A DNA stretch of 64,000 nucleotides, taken from Desulfofundulus thermosubterraneus DSM 16057 (GTDB lineage: Bacteria; Bacillota; Desulfotomaculia; Desulfotomaculales; Desulfovirgulaceae). The notes beneath the pieces are model-generated. The model was not told the origin of the DNA. It searched no databases and was given only the letters and a program-made list of their open reading frames with translations. Where the stretch lies: contig NZ_FQZM01000016.1 of assembly GCF_900142025.1 (NCBI RefSeq), positions 1 through 64,000 on the forward strand, written 5' to 3'. This document shows positions 16,894 to 25,762 of this stretch, piece after piece. Numbering within the stretch: position 1 is the first letter of the stretch; each line of letters opens with the position of its first letter. The translations under genes and the position numbers were made by a program.

Positions 16894-19253
16894 CGGTCAT
16901 CACCTTCCGTGCCGACATAGTTCCAGAGTTCCACCACGTCCAGCCATGGGCAGTAGTACCGCTCTTCTCCGCGTTCTTTGCTGGGAAAAAACATCTCGGG
17001 TTCATAAGTTGCCCCTGTTATAATCTCCCAGGATTTTTTCAGTGTCTCGCGCTGGGCTTCGGTTAGGCGGGCGTATTGATAGCGGAAAAAGAGCTCCGCC
17101 ACCTGCCTGCCGTACTGCTCTGCCGCCACCCGCAACCCGTAAAACCAGCTCCGGCCCGGTGCCCGGGAAGCTGGAGTCGCTTGAAGCTGGTTGACCGCCT
17201 CCATAAAGCGCCGTGCTTCAGTGAAGGTATAAGGACGCAGTGTCAGTATGGTTTTAACCGCCCCTGCCTTCGCGTTTTGCTTACGGTTATCCGGCTCAAA
17301 ACGCATGCCGTCTTTCCTCACCAGGGTGCTTTGGCGGTAAGAAACGATATGGTCCTGATAGGAGGCGTAGGAGGCCAGCACGGCTATGTCCAGGGTACCC
17401 TCCCGGGCCTCTTTTCCGGCCTTGTAGATACGCTTTTTCGCTTCTTTGAGAAGCGCCTGAGCCATCTCGAAAAGGTACCGCACCGGCGTCTTGGCCCCGG
17501 CAATAACCACTCCCAAAGAAAGGGTGGGGCCGGCCTCGCAGGTCGAGAGATTTTTGAACAAACGGTCAAAATATTCTCCGGCGGTAACGGCCAGGGGTAG
17601 TGCCGCCCGGGCCGGAACGAGCAGAAAGATATCATCTCCACCCAGGGCAATGATTTCCACTGCCCGTCCTTCCAGAAGCGCCTGGTTTTCCTTAAGGGCC
17701 GTAAAAACAGCCGTATAGGCCGCGTTTTCACTGAACTGGCTCAACAGGCGCAGTCCCGCCAGGGATTCGCACCGGCCAAAAAGGGACCCGAAGTTGTTGC
17801 CATCTGCATAAATTACAGCAATTTCGTTGTTGTTGTCGGCAATATCAGCAATCTCGCCAGCAACCTTTAGAGAAACATTTTCTCCCCGTGCTTGCCAGAA
17901 TTGCCGGTATTCTTCAACGAAAACAGACTTTTTGGCATCCTGTCCCACAAGGTGTTTCCGCAAACAAGAGGCGCAGAGATTGCGGCTTTCATCTTCGTAC
18001 CGCCACTGCTTGAAGGCTGGACGAATGCCGCACGAGTCGCACAAATCTTTTGTTTTCTCCGGCAGCAGGTGTGGCTCCGCTGCCAGGTGGAATTCTTTCT
18101 CGTAGAGGTCGATTGCCCCTTCGGTTGTTTCCCATGCCGGCACCAGTACGCTGCGACGATCGGCCATTTCTTCAACCAAACGGCCCCGCAAGTCGCTAAA
18201 TTTTTGAGCGAGATCTGAAACCGTTGCCGCGTGCGATACCCCGACGGCGCGGGCCGTAAGACACACCTCCCGGTGCAGGCGCTCAATCTCCTCCGCTACG
18301 GTTTTACCTTTTCCTGCCCGCACTACCGCCATCAAGCGCCCGCCGCCGGCGTAGATGATTGACTCCGTGGTTCGCCCGGGCAGTTCGCGAAACATCTGGA
18401 TATAACGGCGGCGGTTGATGCCATCGAGGAGCACACTGGCGCCGCGGATTTCGCTGATGCGGTTTGTTTCCAGATAATATTCCTTAATTTTGAAGGCCCC
18501 GCCCTCAACTACGTCTACTTTCAATTGCCCCAGTTCTCGCCCTATCTCAACCTCATCTGAATACCCGGCCAGCCATGATGCTGTTTCATAGATTGACCGG
18601 AGGGTGTCCGGAATCGACTTTAAATTAATCAACTCGTTTTCCGGTGCAAAAACATTGCTTCCCTCCAGGAGGCTGGTCAGGCGAAGAACCCGCCATTCTT
18701 CCGGGGAAATCCGGTCAGCCGACATGGCATAAAACAAGCCCGTTCTTAATAACAAAAAATCAGCCAGGCGCACGCACGGTTTTCCTTCACCACGCAGCCA
18801 ACCGGTCGGCGGTCTGTTCCTGTCTGACCTTGCAGCGATTCGGCCGGGGAAGGGTAACTCGGGCCAGAGGGCCGCCAGTGGGACGTGGTTTATAGCCGCA
18901 TCATCCTTATCTTTCGGCTCAGTGTTTAGAAAGCCATTTTCCTTAAGCCACCGTTTCCTTTCAAAAATATCGCGCTGGGCGAAAAAGTCCGACAGTTTTT
19001 CGGCGGCATAGTCAGACCCTTTCTCTTTCAGCAGAACCATTACCAGGGCCAACCCCTGGCGGGTGATCTCGCTAGCCCGGCTGGCTTCAAGATAATACTG
19101 CGTACCCGTCACCGGGTGCTTCCAGAGAATCGCCTTCGAGGGTATGTCCTCTTCTTGTAGCGGTCTACCTAAGGGTTCACAAACATCTTTTAGCCAGTTG
19201 ATAAACGACAAACTCCTACCACCTCCGTCTCTTAAGTTTTTCAACCACAACAT
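16890..19253 (-). CDS. cas10: Cas10, type III-D large subunit with cyclase GGDD and no HD domain
   Basis: 787 residues. I see no HD nuclease at the N-terminus, as is typical for subtype III-D. The first palm-like domain is about 250-345, a zinc ribbon has C405/C408 and C427/C430, and the second palm carries YADGNNFG at 482-489 and the catalytic GGDD at 538-541. An intact GGDD implies synthesis of cyclic oligoadenylates on target RNA binding, consistent with the CARF proteins nearby. I keep the ATG at 19253; a TTG at 19211 behind GGAGGTGG is an alternative start. Confidence 0.93.
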   Translation of the reverse strand: MLWLKNLRDGGGRSLSFINWLKDVCEPLGRPLQEEDIPSKAILWKHPVTGTQYYLEASRASEITRQGLALVMVLLKEKGSDYAAEKLSDFFAQRDIFERKRWLKENGFLNTEPKDKDDAAINHVPLAALWPELPFPGRIAARSDRNRPPTGWLRGEGKPCVRLADFLLLRTGLFYAMSADRISPEEWRVLRLTSLLEGSNVFAPENELINLKSIPDTLRSIYETASWLAGYSDEVEIGRELGQLKVDVVEGGAFKIKEYYLETNRISEIRGASVLLDGINRRRYIQMFRELPGRTTESIIYAGGGRLMAVVRAGKGKTVAEEIERLHREVCLTARAVGVSHAATVSDLAQKFSDLRGRLVEEMADRRSVLVPAWETTEGAIDLYEKEFHLAAEPHLLPEKTKDLCDSCGIRPAFKQWRYEDESRNLCASCLRKHLVGQDAKKSVFVEEYRQFWQARGENVSLKVAGEIADIADNNNEIAVIYADGNNFGSLFGRCESLAGLRLLSQFSENAAYTAVFTALKENQALLEGRAVEIIALGGDDIFLLVPARAALPLAVTAGEYFDRLFKNLSTCEAGPTLSLGVVIAGAKTPVRYLFEMAQALLKEAKKRIYKAGKEAREGTLDIAVLASYASYQDHIVSYRQSTLVRKDGMRFEPDNRKQNAKAGAVKTILTLRPYTFTEARRFMEAVNQLQATPASRAPGRSWFYGLRVAAEQYGRQVAELFFRYQYARLTEAQRETLKKSWEIITGATYEPEMFFPSKERGEERYYCPWLDVVELWNYVGTEGDDR

Positions 19254-19259
19254 CGCTTT

Positions 19260-19640
19260 TCACCGCTTCCCCCGGGCCCGCTCGCGGATGGCCTGGAGGT
19301 TTAAAATTTCCATCACTTTAAAACGGGTTACCACACTCCCGGTCTCCGGCACCAGGCGCAAAACGGGCGGAAAGTGGCCCATGCGACCGTGTACCAGAGC
19401 CAGGACCACAGCGGCACTGTAGTTCAAAGATGGCAGGTTGATTAATAATGGTTCGGTTTGCCATTCCCGGGAACTAAGGCCCAAATCATCCAGCCGGGAG
19501 GCGATCTGGGGTTCCAGGGGGCTTTGCAGATCGATCTGGCTGGGCACTTCGATTACCTCTGAAACTGCACACCCGGCCAGGGTTTCAATTTCCCGCAAGT
19601 TCTGTTCTGTCAAAGGACGAGAAAAATTAATAATCCTCAC
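19260..19640 (-). CDS. csx15: CRISPR-associated protein Csx15
   Basis: 126 residues beginning MRIINFSRPLTEQNL and containing EVIEVPSQID, SREWQTEPLLINLP and HGRMGHFPPV, which I recognise as the Csx15 pattern of small CARF-like proteins tied to type III systems. The family is regarded as a ring-nuclease-like or cyclic oligoadenylate-binding protein that would damp the signal; this is family knowledge, not visible catalysis. It overlaps the CARF-LuxR gene by 14 bp and ends 6 bp before cas10. Confidence 0.82.
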   Translation of the reverse strand: MRIINFSRPLTEQNLREIETLAGCAVSEVIEVPSQIDLQSPLEPQIASRLDDLGLSSREWQTEPLLINLPSLNYSAAVVLALVHGRMGHFPPVLRLVPETGSVVTRFKVMEILNLQAIRERARGKR

Positions 19641-20538
19641 CTTGTTTCACTTCCTCCACCAGAGCAAAGTATGGAGCAAACTCGGCGATCAGTTTACTGC
19701 GATCCACATTGCCGGCAGGATAACCCAGCCAGTCCCGCAGTTTCTCGTAAACCCCCCGGAGCTGGTTGGCCACCGTCTGCTCCTGCTTGAAAAGGGCAGC
19801 AGCAATGGCAGCGTTATCCAGCCCCCGGCAGGCCAGGCGGACCACCTCTCTTTCGGCGCGGGTCAACCAGCGTTCAATGAACTCCCGCTGTCGTTTTATC
19901 CGGGTAGCACGGCTGATCTTTTCATGCCAGGCCACCACTTCGGCGGGGTCATTCATCTCGGCTACGGTCTGCATCAGTACCCCGGCTTCACTCCAGCGCA
20001 GGACGGGCACAGGTACCAGCCAGACCTTTTCCCCGGGAGGAAGGTGCAGCCGGCGGCCGGCACCAGGCTGCCATCCTTCGGTAATCAGGTGCCAGACACG
20101 ATCCTCCGGCCCGAAAAGGAGCTGGGCAACCACCATGCCCAGTATCCCCATGACCTTGCGACCGCCCGATATACAAAGATGCACAATGTCTCCCGCCTGG
20201 CGGGCACGGCGAATTTCCACATACAGGGTGCGCAGAAGAGCCCGCAGGTCCTTATCGGTACAGAAATCCCCCACTGGTCCATCCGTAGAAGTAACGGGAA
20301 CGGTCCGCAGTTGAATACCCGGGTAGACCGCCCCTTGAAACTCCCCCTCAATGATTCTCAAGGCTTCCTGCACCCTGGGGGTTTCCGTGTAGATTACCAC
20401 TACCTCACTGATTGCTTCACCACCGGATAACAAATGGTCCAGCGTGATGGTCACCACCTGGGGTTCCACACCCAGGGTGGCGATCAATATACCGGCACGG
20501 CGGTTGCTCTTACCCGGAGGACCGGAGGGAGGGCTCAT
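19627..20538 (-). CDS. CARF protein with C-terminal LuxR-type HTH (Cas_NE0113/Csx14-like)
   Basis: 303 residues. Residues 15-195 match the NE0113/Csx14-type CARF fold: ILIATLGVEPQVVT near the N-terminus and CISGGRK at 122-128 as the second ligand loop. Residues 224-272 (LTRAEREVVRLACRGL, then AAALFKQEQTVANQL) are a LuxR/GerE-type helix-turn-helix. It is the first gene of the III-D operon, with GGAAGGTGATT before the ATG. The likely role is a cyclic oligoadenylate-responsive transcription factor or a ring nuclease with DNA-binding ability. No effector nuclease domain is visible. Confidence 0.8.
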   Translation of the reverse strand: MSPPSGPPGKSNRRAGILIATLGVEPQVVTITLDHLLSGGEAISEVVVIYTETPRVQEALRIIEGEFQGAVYPGIQLRTVPVTSTDGPVGDFCTDKDLRALLRTLYVEIRRARQAGDIVHLCISGGRKVMGILGMVVAQLLFGPEDRVWHLITEGWQPGAGRRLHLPPGEKVWLVPVPVLRWSEAGVLMQTVAEMNDPAEVVAWHEKISRATRIKRQREFIERWLTRAEREVVRLACRGLDNAAIAAALFKQEQTVANQLRGVYEKLRDWLGYPAGNVDRSKLIAEFAPYFALVEEVKQGEDY

Positions 20539-20895
20539 ATAATCACCTTCCCGCTCTAAAAATCCGATTCCCGGCCGTTACGGGTATTCACAGAATTCCG
20601 GGGACCCGCCCCCAGCACCCAACACCCATCGTAACACTCAGTTTTCTGAGTATTAACTTAACCTCGGTGTTGAATGCAGGGTTCTATCTTTCACCCTACT
20701 CCGAAACGGCCGGTACAGCTAGAGCTGCGGACTACTAATTTAGATGGTAATCTTCTACCATATATGCCTGTCATCTCTGGTGCATGTTACCAGAATTTAT
20801 CACCTGTTATTCGACATATGCCCGTATAGTCCTGCCAGAAAAATGAAAAATACCCCATCAATTTGCACAACCTGGTACTTTTTACCATTAAAGGG
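20539..20895. other. Intergenic region upstream of the III-D operon
   Basis: No gene is supported here. It must contain the promoter of the leftward III-D operon. The only ordered element I see is the 16-bp palindrome listed at 20636-20651. The plus-strand open frame that begins at 20744 has no ribosome binding site and no protein-like composition. Confidence 0.4.
20636..20651. promoter_or_regulatory. Palindrome, possible operator for the III-D operon
   Basis: ACTCAG-TTTT-CTGAGT is a perfect 6-bp-arm inverted repeat about 100 bp upstream of the CARF-LuxR start. Its size and position suit a dimeric HTH regulator, possibly the CARF-LuxR protein itself. No T-run follows on either strand, so it is not a terminator. 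Confidence 0.35.
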
Positions 20896-20897
20896 CA

Positions 20898-20934
20898 CCA
20901 AAAAAACCCGTAACAGTTTAAGCCGCTACGGGTT
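20898..20934 (-). terminator. Rho-independent terminator of the lpdA/gcvH/LipS cluster
   Basis: On the minus strand AACCCGTA, a 14-nt loop and TACGGGTT are followed by a run of T. It lies about 100 bp downstream of the last radical SAM gene and upstream of the III-D promoter region, so it insulates the two operons. Confidence 0.8.
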
Positions 20935-21034
20935 CTCGATACAAGTGCTATGGCATGTTCTTCCAGAAAGCCGAAATTCTTTGATTAATCCGTACTATAA
21001 AAGTCCTTTTTAGCTAAATTTCCCGGCCAATCTG

Positions 21035-21988
21035 CTAGCCTTCCACCACAAGCCCCACCGCTTCAGCGGCTTCCCGGGGGTTGAGGGGACGGGGGTAGTT
21101 GTAGGGGGTCTTCCCGGGCCGCTCGTTGTAGTAGGGCCGGTTGCAGTCCGGGCAGCCGGTGGTGCGGAAGGCTTCACCGTCCGCCAGGTATAGGACCAGT
21201 TCCTCCCGGGAGATGCCCCAGTCCACGAGCCTGCCGTCCTTAAATTTCATCCCGTCCGGCTGCATCAGGCCCCGCTTCAAAAGGTAATGGGCCGCCTGGA
21301 CCCGCCGGTAGGTCCTCAGGTCGGGAGGCCGGTGGTGCTCCAGCCTGGTGCCGGGCAGCGGGGTAAAGGCAAAGAGGGCCACCCCTATCCCGCAGGCCGC
21401 CAGTTCTCCGATTAACCGTATGGCCTCCTCCTCGCTCTCGCCCAGGCCGATGATTAAGTGGGTTCCCACCCGGCCCGGAAACTGTGCCGCCGCTTCCTGC
21501 AACAAACGAAGGTGCCGCTCCCAACTGCCTCCCTTTACGTCCCGGTAGAGCTGCGGGGTAACCGCGTCCAGGGGCAGGCCCACCACATCCACCCCCGCTT
21601 CCAGCAGCTCCCGTACCTGCTCCACCGTACGCAGGCCGATGGAAACGCACAGGGGGATGTCCACCTCCCGGCGCACTTCTGCAATGACCTGCCGGACCCG
21701 CTGGAGGTAATCCCCCGAGTGCACCACCTGAAAGCAGGCCCGGCGTATCCGCCCGGCGCGGCAGGCATCACCCAGGCGGGGCAGGACCTCCCCGGCGGGA
21801 AAGGGGGGCCAGATCACCCGGGAAAGGCGGTGGGCCCGCCCCCGGCTGGAGCGGGCCTGGGCACAGAAGGCGCAGTCCCGGGCGCAATGTTCCCCGGTCA
21901 TCAGATAGGCGGTGGTGGGTGCCGCGTCCAGCCGCACGGGGAGAAGGCCCAGCACCGCCGCCGTTCCTTCGGAAACATACCAGTGCAA
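21035..21988 (-). CDS. Radical SAM protein, BioB-like; probable half of a LipS1/LipS2-type lipoyl synthase
   Basis: 317 residues. The radical SAM cluster motif CARDCAFC has C35, C39 and C42. The surrounding sequence (MTGEHCARDCAFCAQ) and TIM-barrel motifs (GVDVVGLPLDAV, THLIIGLGESEEE) are biotin-synthase-like, but the C-terminus has its own CPDC pair and no BioB neighbours exist. It lies 44 bp after a second radical SAM gene and gcvH. Split lipoyl synthases LipS1/LipS2 are such pairs and insert the two sulfurs into octanoyl-GcvH. I do not assign which half this is. HydE-like or other BioB relatives are alternatives. Confidence 0.75.
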   Translation of the reverse strand: MHWYVSEGTAAVLGLLPVRLDAAPTTAYLMTGEHCARDCAFCAQARSSRGRAHRLSRVIWPPFPAGEVLPRLGDACRAGRIRRACFQVVHSGDYLQRVRQVIAEVRREVDIPLCVSIGLRTVEQVRELLEAGVDVVGLPLDAVTPQLYRDVKGGSWERHLRLLQEAAAQFPGRVGTHLIIGLGESEEEAIRLIGELAACGIGVALFAFTPLPGTRLEHHRPPDLRTYRRVQAAHYLLKRGLMQPDGMKFKDGRLVDWGISREELVLYLADGEAFRTTGCPDCNRPYYNERPGKTPYNYPRPLNPREAAEAVGLVVEG

Positions 21989-22032
21989 ACTTCATCACCC
22001 CAAAGCAAGGAGGGGCCGGCCGGCCCCGTAGA

Positions 22033-22932
22033 TCACAAAACGCAGCATTCCCGGCGCCAGGCCACCTCCAGGCCCAGTTCCCGGGCCAGTTCCCGGGCCG
22101 GCGGGGCGGGCAGCACCAGCCGGTTCACCCCCGCCTTCACCGCCAGGGCATCCAGCCGGGCCCGGTAGCTCCCCGCCGGGCGCATGCATCCCAGGTATAT
22201 GGGCATCCGGGGGAGCATGATCCGGGCGGTAGCCAGAAGGCGTGCCACCTCCTCCAGGGCGAGAGGGCGACATTCACCGTAGGCGGTGCCGGGCACCGGG
22301 AAAAACACAATCACCACCAGGGCCTCCGCCCCCAGTTCACCCAGCGCTTCCAGCACCCGGTACTCCCCGGAGAGCCGGCCGCCCCTTAGCCCCACCACCA
22401 GGTGGGGAAAAACCCGGTTATAACGCCTGAGGTGGCGGTAGACCCGCAGGTAGTCCCTGGGGCCGCAGGAGAGCCCCAGTACCTCTGCAATGGTATCCTC
22501 GTCCAGGATTAAATCGAAAGAAACCGCGCTGGCCACCTGGCCGATGAGCCGGGCCGTTTCCCCGTTCACCAGGCCCGGGTGCAGGTTCAGTTTAAAGCGG
22601 GCCGCCAGTTCCCGCAGCTGGTCCAGGTGGCAGGCCACGGGTACCACCCCTTCAGGGTCGCAGCCGCCCGAAATGAGCAAACTGCTCCAGGGCAGCTCTT
22701 CGCCATTTTGCCAGCGCTCCATGAGCCGGGGGAGGGGCAGCATCCCCTGTAAAAAGTGGCCCCCGCAATGGGCGCAATTCAGGGCACAGGCGGTGCCGGT
22801 AACACTCACCGGCCGGGTGGCGGTGGGCCGCACGAACTCCACCCGGTGGGCAAAGTTCCGGCGGCGCACCTGCCAGGCCTCTTCCAGCAAACGCTCCAGG
22901 GGAAGACCGCCGCCCCCGGTCACGAACATCAC
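22033..22932 (-). CDS. Radical SAM protein; probable second half of a LipS1/LipS2-type lipoyl synthase
   Basis: 299 residues. The radical SAM motif CALNCAHC gives C49, C53 and C56. Further cysteines lie in IYLGCMRP and the C-terminal ECCVL, candidates for an auxiliary cluster that would supply sulfur. It starts 13 bp after gcvH, strongly suggesting action on the lipoyl carrier protein. No classical LipA is present in the window. The function is inferred from the gene pair and neighbour, not from a motif unique to LipS. Confidence 0.75.
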   Translation of the reverse strand: MMFVTGGGGLPLERLLEEAWQVRRRNFAHRVEFVRPTATRPVSVTGTACALNCAHCGGHFLQGMLPLPRLMERWQNGEELPWSSLLISGGCDPEGVVPVACHLDQLRELAARFKLNLHPGLVNGETARLIGQVASAVSFDLILDEDTIAEVLGLSCGPRDYLRVYRHLRRYNRVFPHLVVGLRGGRLSGEYRVLEALGELGAEALVVIVFFPVPGTAYGECRPLALEEVARLLATARIMLPRMPIYLGCMRPAGSYRARLDALAVKAGVNRLVLPAPPARELARELGLEVAWRRECCVL

Positions 22933-22945
22933 CCCGGCTTTCCTT

Positions 22946-23326
22946 CTAATCCTCCTGTACTATTCTTGCATATTCTGCCGCGTCCAGCAACTGTTCAATC
23001 TCCGCACTGCTGGACATCTGGACCAGGATCAACCATCCCTCGCCATAAGGGTCCTGGTTGACCAGGTCCGGGCGATCCACCACGCGCTCGTTAACCTCCA
23101 GCACTGTACCGCTCACCGGGGCAATGACATCGGAAACCGATTTTACCGATTCCAGCCGGCCGAAAGACTCCCCGGCAACAATCTCGTCGCCCTTTTGCGG
23201 CAGATCGGCGAACAAAATGTCCCCCAGCTGTTCCTGGGCGTAGTGCGTCACGCCAATGCGTGCTTTTTCACCTTCCACCCTTACCCAGGCGTGCTCCCGG
23301 TGGTACTTTAATTCCTGCGGATACAT
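22946..23326 (-). CDS. gcvH: Glycine cleavage system H protein (lipoyl carrier)
   Basis: 126 residues from the ATG at 23326 (MYPQELKYHREHAWV). The lipoylation site is Lys62 in ESVKSVSDV. GcvH shuttles the aminomethyl group between the P, T and L proteins and is also a platform for lipoate assembly. The ATG sits 1 bp after the osmC stop with AAGGGGG upstream; the longer open frame to 23374 only overlaps osmC. No gcvP or gcvT is seen nearby, so lipoate biosynthesis may be its main local role. Confidence 0.95.
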   Translation of the reverse strand: MYPQELKYHREHAWVRVEGEKARIGVTHYAQEQLGDILFADLPQKGDEIVAGESFGRLESVKSVSDVIAPVSGTVLEVNERVVDRPDLVNQDPYGEGWLILVQMSSSAEIEQLLDAAEYARIVQED

Positions 23327-23327
23327 G

Positions 23328-23795
23328 TCAGGCCCCCTTTTGTACTTCTTGTACTTCCCGGGCGGGATATTCATACCTGGTGCCGTTTAACTCGAAGGCA
23401 TAGGATATGGCAGCCGCCCTTGCCACCATATTGGACACGGAGCAGTATTTTTCATCGGTAAGCTTCAGGGCGTGGGACACCTTTTCCGGCGGCAGGTCGG
23501 GTCCGGTGAACTTGTAAACCATGCGGATGGTTTTGAAAACTTTAGGGTGATCTTCCGCCCGCTCCCCTTCCACTTCTATGATCAGGCTGTCAAACTGCAC
23601 CCGCATTTTCTTCAAAATGTGGGCCAGTTCAATTCCGGAACAGCCGCCCAGGGCCATCAGCAATAATTCCATGGGCCTTACACCCTGATTCATGCCGCCG
23701 TAAATCTGGCTGGCATCCATGGCCACCTGCCGCCCGGCTTCGTCCATACCAACGAACTTCATGTTTCCTTCCCATTTCACGGTCACTTCCGGCAT
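23328..23795 (-). CDS. OsmC/Ohr family protein
   Basis: 155 residues with the two family cysteines: one in LGGCSGIEL (about residue 52) and one in KYCSVSNM (about residue 119). OsmC/Ohr proteins reduce organic hydroperoxides using a dihydrolipoyl-protein and lipoamide dehydrogenase as electron source. That makes the neighbours gcvH and lpdA in the same cluster meaningful. It is directly upstream of gcvH with a 1-bp gap. Confidence 0.88.
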   Translation of the reverse strand: MPEVTVKWEGNMKFVGMDEAGRQVAMDASQIYGGMNQGVRPMELLLMALGGCSGIELAHILKKMRVQFDSLIIEVEGERAEDHPKVFKTIRMVYKFTGPDLPPEKVSHALKLTDEKYCSVSNMVARAAAISYAFELNGTRYEYPAREVQEVQKGA

Positions 23796-23847
23796 ATTCC
23801 ATGTCTCCTTCCTAAAAATGTTGGTATATTACTTCAAGGTCAAGGAA

Positions 23848-25482
23848 TTACGCCGTGGCGGGATCCGTCTCCATCCTGGCCACCATTTCCTCCCTAGGCA
23901 CCACCACGGACAGGATCAGGACGTAGAGACCAACGACCACCAGGAAGAAGGACAGGCCAAACAACCCCATCTTATACAGCCAGCCGAAGTTGGTCAGGAT
24001 CAGAAGCAGGACCGCTACGGTAGCGGTACCGGAAAACAGGGCCAGGGACCGGCGCACAGCTGTCAGATTGGGACCGCCTATGCGCCATTTTCCGGCCTGC
24101 TCCACCAGGGTTACCAGAACCATACCCAGGATGTTGGCCGACATGCCCACGAATACCGGGTGGATATTCAGGTAGAATTTGCTGGGGTGCCAGCCACCCA
24201 GGTAATACCAGGCCAGGCCGGACAGGAAACCGCAGAGCATGGCGGTAACCGCCGCCCGCCGGGTGGCCAGGGGCCAGAACAGGGCCGCCACTACCGGGGC
24301 AAAGGTGGCCCCGTTGCGCAGGGTCCAGGCCAGCACATTCCACCAGGCGGCCTGGTCGCTGCGCAGGAAGCTGAGCAGGATCATCACGCCGGTTAAAAAC
24401 ACCAGGGAAATCTTTGTATAGCGAACCTTTTGCTCGTCGGTAAACCGGAGGTTTACCGCACCCATGAAGTCCCTGCCCAGGCTGGTGGAACCGGAAAACT
24501 GGCAGGGTGCCCCCCAACCCAGAGCGCAGGCCCAAACGCCCAGGAAAAACACTCCCACCAGGGGGGCGGGAAGCACCTGCGCCAGGTACAGGGGCACCTG
24601 GATCATTCCCCTGGCGCCGCCGGGAGTCACCGCCGCGGCAGCCAGGCCGAAAAGAACGCCGAAGAAAATGAAGAAGATGTTGGCACCAAAAGCCATGAGT
24701 AACCCCCTGCGTCCTTCTTCCACCGTGCGGCAGGACAGGGCCATCTGTAAGGCGGCCTGGGCCAGCAGCACGTTGATGAGGAAGGTGGCGAACCAGGCAA
24801 TAATCACCTGCAGACCCACTCCGGTGGGGTCAAACATCTCGGGTCTGCTCACCGCCAGCTGGGCCAAACCGCCGATCCCCGGCTTGATGAAGAAGGCGAT
24901 GGCCCCCACGATAAACATGAGGGCGAACATAATGGTGTTGGCGGTTTGGGTCATGACCACCGACCACATACCCCCGGCCTGAAGGTAAATCAGCAGCAAC
25001 AGGGCGCTGATGATCACGGACACCGTAATGGGCAGGTTGGTGAAGGCGGAAACCGCCGAGGCAAAGGAGAGGGCGGTGGCCACCGACCACATAGGGAAGG
25101 TGAAGGCGGTAATCAGACCCGCCACCCCCAGGGCAACCCGCCCGAAGTGGTCGCCAATCAGGCCGAAAATGGTAACCATCAACTTCCGGCGGAAGATCCC
25201 CAGAAGCACAATTGCGATAATGAGCACATGCACCATTTCCGCTACACCATACCACGCGGCGGATATTCCTTTAAGGTAAGCCAGCTCCATAACGGCAATG
25301 AAGGTAGAACCCGAAAAGAGGCCGGTAATGCACGCAAATACCATCCAGGGCCTGAAAGACCGGCCGCCCACCCAGAACCCCTCGGCGGAGGAGGCCCTGC
25401 GGCGGACAATATTGCCCAGGACTATAAGCACCGCCGTGTAAAGCACGGCCAGCCCCAGGATCCAGTAGCCATAAGAGTTCAT
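23848..25482 (-). CDS. Sodium:solute symporter family transporter
   Basis: 544 residues with about 13 hydrophobic segments and the SSS-family N-terminal pattern YWILGLAVLYTAVLIVLG, then SSAEGFWVGGRS and GLFSGSTFIAV. The substrate cannot be read from sequence. It lies between lpdA and osmC, 72 bp downstream of a well-matched sigma-54 promoter, so it is probably under the neighbouring activator. Confidence 0.88.
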   Translation of the reverse strand: MNSYGYWILGLAVLYTAVLIVLGNIVRRRASSAEGFWVGGRSFRPWMVFACITGLFSGSTFIAVMELAYLKGISAAWYGVAEMVHVLIIAIVLLGIFRRKLMVTIFGLIGDHFGRVALGVAGLITAFTFPMWSVATALSFASAVSAFTNLPITVSVIISALLLLIYLQAGGMWSVVMTQTANTIMFALMFIVGAIAFFIKPGIGGLAQLAVSRPEMFDPTGVGLQVIIAWFATFLINVLLAQAALQMALSCRTVEEGRRGLLMAFGANIFFIFFGVLFGLAAAAVTPGGARGMIQVPLYLAQVLPAPLVGVFFLGVWACALGWGAPCQFSGSTSLGRDFMGAVNLRFTDEQKVRYTKISLVFLTGVMILLSFLRSDQAAWWNVLAWTLRNGATFAPVVAALFWPLATRRAAVTAMLCGFLSGLAWYYLGGWHPSKFYLNIHPVFVGMSANILGMVLVTLVEQAGKWRIGGPNLTAVRRSLALFSGTATVAVLLLILTNFGWLYKMGLFGLSFFLVVVGLYVLILSVVVPREEMVARMETDPATA

Positions 25483-25553
25483 ACTTTACCCCCGTTCCTT
25501 TCATGATTTGTTGCGGATATCCTTGCGCCGGCGCTATTACTTTTACTTATGGC

Positions 25554-25569
25554 AGCAAAAAGCATGCCA
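25554..25569 (-). promoter_or_regulatory. Sigma-54 (-24/-12) promoter of the transporter-osmC-gcvH-LipS operon
   Basis: The minus strand reads TGGCATG-CTTT-TTGCT, matching the sigma-54 consensus TGGCACG-N4-TTGCW with correct GG-N10-GC spacing. It lies 72 bp upstream of the transporter ATG. An adjacent gene encodes a sigma-54-dependent activator. Confidence 0.8.
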
Positions 25570-25700
25570 TGCCACCATCATATAAAGCCAGCCGTGTCAT
25601 CCAGGCGACAAAGGTCAGATGCAATCTCCCGGCCTCATCAATACTGGTTCATTTATGCACCACCACCGGCCTGTCCGTTCAGGGCAGGCCGGTTCGCTTT

Positions 25701-25717
25701 TGCACCATGCCGGTACA
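25701..25717. promoter_or_regulatory. Candidate upstream activator site for the sigma-54 regulator
   Basis: TGCACCA-TGC-CGGTACA, an imperfect version of the 17-bp inverted repeat at 27338-27354. It is about 130 bp upstream of the sigma-54 promoter, the usual distance for an enhancer site. Confidence 0.5.
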
Positions 25718-25762
25718 AATCCGTACCCCACCACATACAGCGTACTTTTCTGCAAACACAGC

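Noticed and set aside
16890-17190. An HD nuclease domain at the end of Cas10
   Set aside because: No His-Asp pair with the right surroundings was found at either end of the protein; absence fits subtype III-D.
20744-21013. 89-residue plus-strand open frame upstream of the III-D operon
   Set aside because: No ribosome binding site, and it overlaps the terminator of the opposite strand.
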